DNA of 64,000 nucleotides from Phalacrocorax aristotelis (taxonomy: Eukaryota; Chordata; Aves; Suliformes; Phalacrocoracidae): contig NC_134283.1 of NCBI RefSeq assembly GCF_949628215.1, positions 31,536,975-31,600,974 on the forward strand. Reading direction: 5' to 3'. Below are positions 61,901 through 64,000 of this stretch, one piece after another (positions within the stretch are counted from its first letter, which is position 1; the number at the start of each line of letters is the position of its first letter). Made by a program: the position numbers and the translations under genes. Under the pieces are notes generated by a model that saw only the letters and a list, made by a program, of their open reading frames with translations, ran no database searches and had not been told where the DNA came from.

Positions 61901-64000
61901 CAAGATGTTGCAGAACACCATCTCCTTAGATCTCACACATAGAAAAAAATTCTCTCACACTTTTCCGAAAACTCACTAGAGCAACAGCAGCAAGTAGCTG
62001 ACAAATGCTGTATAGCCAACAAAATCTGGACATACAAGGGATAAAGACCAAGCATGAAGCCAAAGCATCTGCCACAGCAGGAGAGCCATTTGGCAGCTGA
62101 AGAAATGCATAAATGGATAAAAAAAGGCATTTAGAGAGAAAAGTACAGATAGAAAATAGCTCAAGATGCAGAGGTATAGCCAAGCCTTGACCATGCCAGA
62201 ATATGTTCACTGGTACAAAGCTGCAGTTAAAAAAAGAAAGAGACAATTCATCTGGAATGATAGCTGGAACATTTACTATACACTAGAAGTGTTAAGGATA
62301 ATCTGCTAGGAACAGGGTTTTTTTTTTCCCCATTGATAATGTACACTGTGTTCAGTCGCTTGGCTAAAAATTGCATTTTTATCCCTGTGAATGTTATTGC
62401 AGAGTAAGTGGGTTTATCTTAATCCCACAAACCAAGGAGTTTCTGTTCCCTCCAAATGCACAATTCTCTTGCAGGACAAATGGGGCAGAAAAAAGAAAAA
62501 GGAACCTACCCATTTCTTATGTACATGGGGATTTCTCCTAAAGCATTAGGCATTTACACCAGGGGCAGGTAAAATCCAAACCACTGTTCTTCAAATGCTT
62601 TCTTCTAAGAGAAGAAGGAAAATCCTCCTTCTGGCAGAGGAAAGGCAAAAGCAAATGACGTTATGTCACTGAGGTGGAGAGGGCTTAATATTTAATCCAT
62701 TATGAAGTAAAGAGGGTTTGATAAGCAAAGACAAAATGACAGCTTGGCCATGGCACCAGGCTCCCTGCATCTTTGGGGTCTTTCCTCTCTCAGACTCTTT
62801 GAAGATGCTACAACCACTGGGGGGAAGCATCAAGCTCCTGAAGGATACTGATTCCCTAGACCCTAGCTTGAGCCTGGAATTCACTGCTGGGTCTCCAAGT
62901 TGCTGTTAGTGAAGGCCAAAGAGCTTTTTTTAGTCTCTGTATCAGCCTGAAGAAGAAAGGCTATGTGATCTTATTACCTAAAAGACTTGAACTGGTCCTC
63001 AAGAAAAATCCACAGAGAGCTAGCTCTCCTGTCATTACCACAACAGCATAAACCCCAAGATTTCTGACCACACAGGGATGACTGCCTCACAGCAACAGAT
63101 GACAAAATGTGCCAGCAGCAAAGCCTCCTTCCAAAACAGCCCGCAGAGGGATAAAAACCCTGCAAGGAAAAAGCACCACCACCTTTCTTGTGTCATCACT
63201 TCCAAAACCCACTGTTAAGGAGCTAAGTGCTGGTGGTAGGCATGTAGCAGCAAAGCCAGCTAAAAACTTAAAGACCACAGGAACTGGATCAGCACTGGGA
63301 CAGGTACTGTACATGAAGAGCAACGAAATCCCTGTGCCAAAGCAGTATGGCAGAAAAAGTACTTGCAGTGCATCCAATATCCCCTTCATAAAACACCTCC
63401 TCCTCAGACCAGCTGCATAATGGAAGCGATGAGCAAGAAAATTATGTGGTTAGCAAGCTCTACAGAGCTTACATCTCAACGGAGTAGCTGAAGAGTTTTG
63501 GCAGAAGGCCAGTTTACCTAATTACACATTCTCTAACGCTTGAGCATATTGTCCCCTGAGCCAGTAAACATGTCTTTGGAATAAAGCAGCAGGGTATACA
63601 GATGTCCATACCAACATCTTGAACATACATTGGCACTGCTGTCAGAAGAGAGAACACCAAGTGCTGCAAACCATCCACCACTGCATCTTGCCATTTACTA
63701 TCCTACTTTTACCATTACATACATTGCCTTCCCCTATTAATTCTCTTACCATATTCCATGAAAAAGCTGAACCAACAGGATTCATGCTACATTACAGGGC
63801 TCAGAAGGGTGACAAGATTTGGATTTTACTCTCAAAATGCTTTGAAATGTAGAATGCAGCAGCTATACAACTGGGAGCTGCATGACAGCGTGTCCCTCAT
63901 ATAAGACCTGTTTAGTGTTTAAGTTAAAATTTGTACAGTGCAGATCTGAAAATATAGGCACTACTGCTCAAAATAATGTTTCCACTACTAAGAAGTCTTC
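58983..64000 (-). other. FBXW11: FBXW11 intron, at least 5 kb, no exon found
   Basis: I looked on the minus strand for the preceding exons (F-box, and the segment ending before TIESNW) and did not find them. The intron continues out of the window. Only short frames occur. Confidence 0.7.

Larger units (their letters stand above)
46020..64000 (-). other. FBXW11: FBXW11 gene, 3' half (runs off the window)
   Basis: F-box/WD40 protein beta-TrCP2, substrate receptor of the SCF (SKP1-CUL1-F-box) ubiquitin ligase. It binds DSG-type phosphodegrons in targets such as beta-catenin and IkappaB. Seven exons in the window encode the whole WD40 propeller, all with GT-AG junctions and continuous phase. It is FBXW11 and not the paralogue BTRC because of [22 protein letters not shown] and the C-terminal [13 protein letters not shown]. 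One position reads MASPTD where I recall MASATD in human FBXW11. The dimerisation domain and F-box exons are absent and must lie beyond 64000. Confidence 0.97.

Noticed and set aside
58983..64000. F-box exons of FBXW11
   Set aside because: Searched for and not seen; they should lie beyond the window.
1..64000. CRISPR arrays, operons and prokaryotic signals
   Set aside because: Spliced vertebrate exons, CR1 and ERV sequence show this is animal nuclear DNA; no array of spaced direct repeats was seen.

Overview
The window is nuclear DNA from a bird. The evidence is two decayed CR1 LINE copies, LTRs of avian type that open TGTCGTGGTTTA and end ACCAGCAC, spliced vertebrate exons, and one recognisable gene, FBXW11 (beta-TrCP2), on the minus strand. 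In mammals FBXW11 lies between FGF18 and STK10, so the roughly 46 kb downstream of it here probably corresponds to the FGF18-FBXW11 interval (known synteny from memory, not shown by this sequence).

Layout. 1-4862: intergenic, nothing recognised. 4863-11373: a young endogenous retrovirus inserted in minus orientation. It has two LTRs, a perfect 5-bp target duplication (ccctc), a tRNA-Lys1,2-type primer site, intact gag and pol and no env, and resembles the ERV-L/spuma-like class. 12018-12846: CR1 fragment. 15484-15748: inverted-repeat element, probably a hAT-type MITE. 18774-19390: solo LTR with its own 5-bp duplication (gagca). 34815-35517: second CR1. 45660-45990: a CpG-rich island. 46020-58982: the 3' half of FBXW11, with seven WD40-coding exons plus a separate 3'UTR exon. 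58983-64000: part of a long FBXW11 intron; the F-box exons must lie beyond the window.

Two things stand out. First, gag and pol of the retrovirus share one reading frame and are separated only by an amber UAG, followed after 10 nt by a possible pseudoknot. This is a readthrough layout like that of gammaretroviruses, in an element whose Gag also starts with about four hydrophobic segments. Second, a run of exon-like segments on the minus strand (22534 to 45320) has consensus or near-consensus splice sites and mutually compatible phases. They would encode a Cys/His-containing protein I do not recognise. The CpG island just past the FBXW11 poly(A) site could be its promoter. This gene model is hand-built and needs RNA evidence.

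FBXW11 encodes the substrate-recognition subunit of an SCF ubiquitin ligase. The retrovirus and CR1 copies are insertions with no evident link to it.
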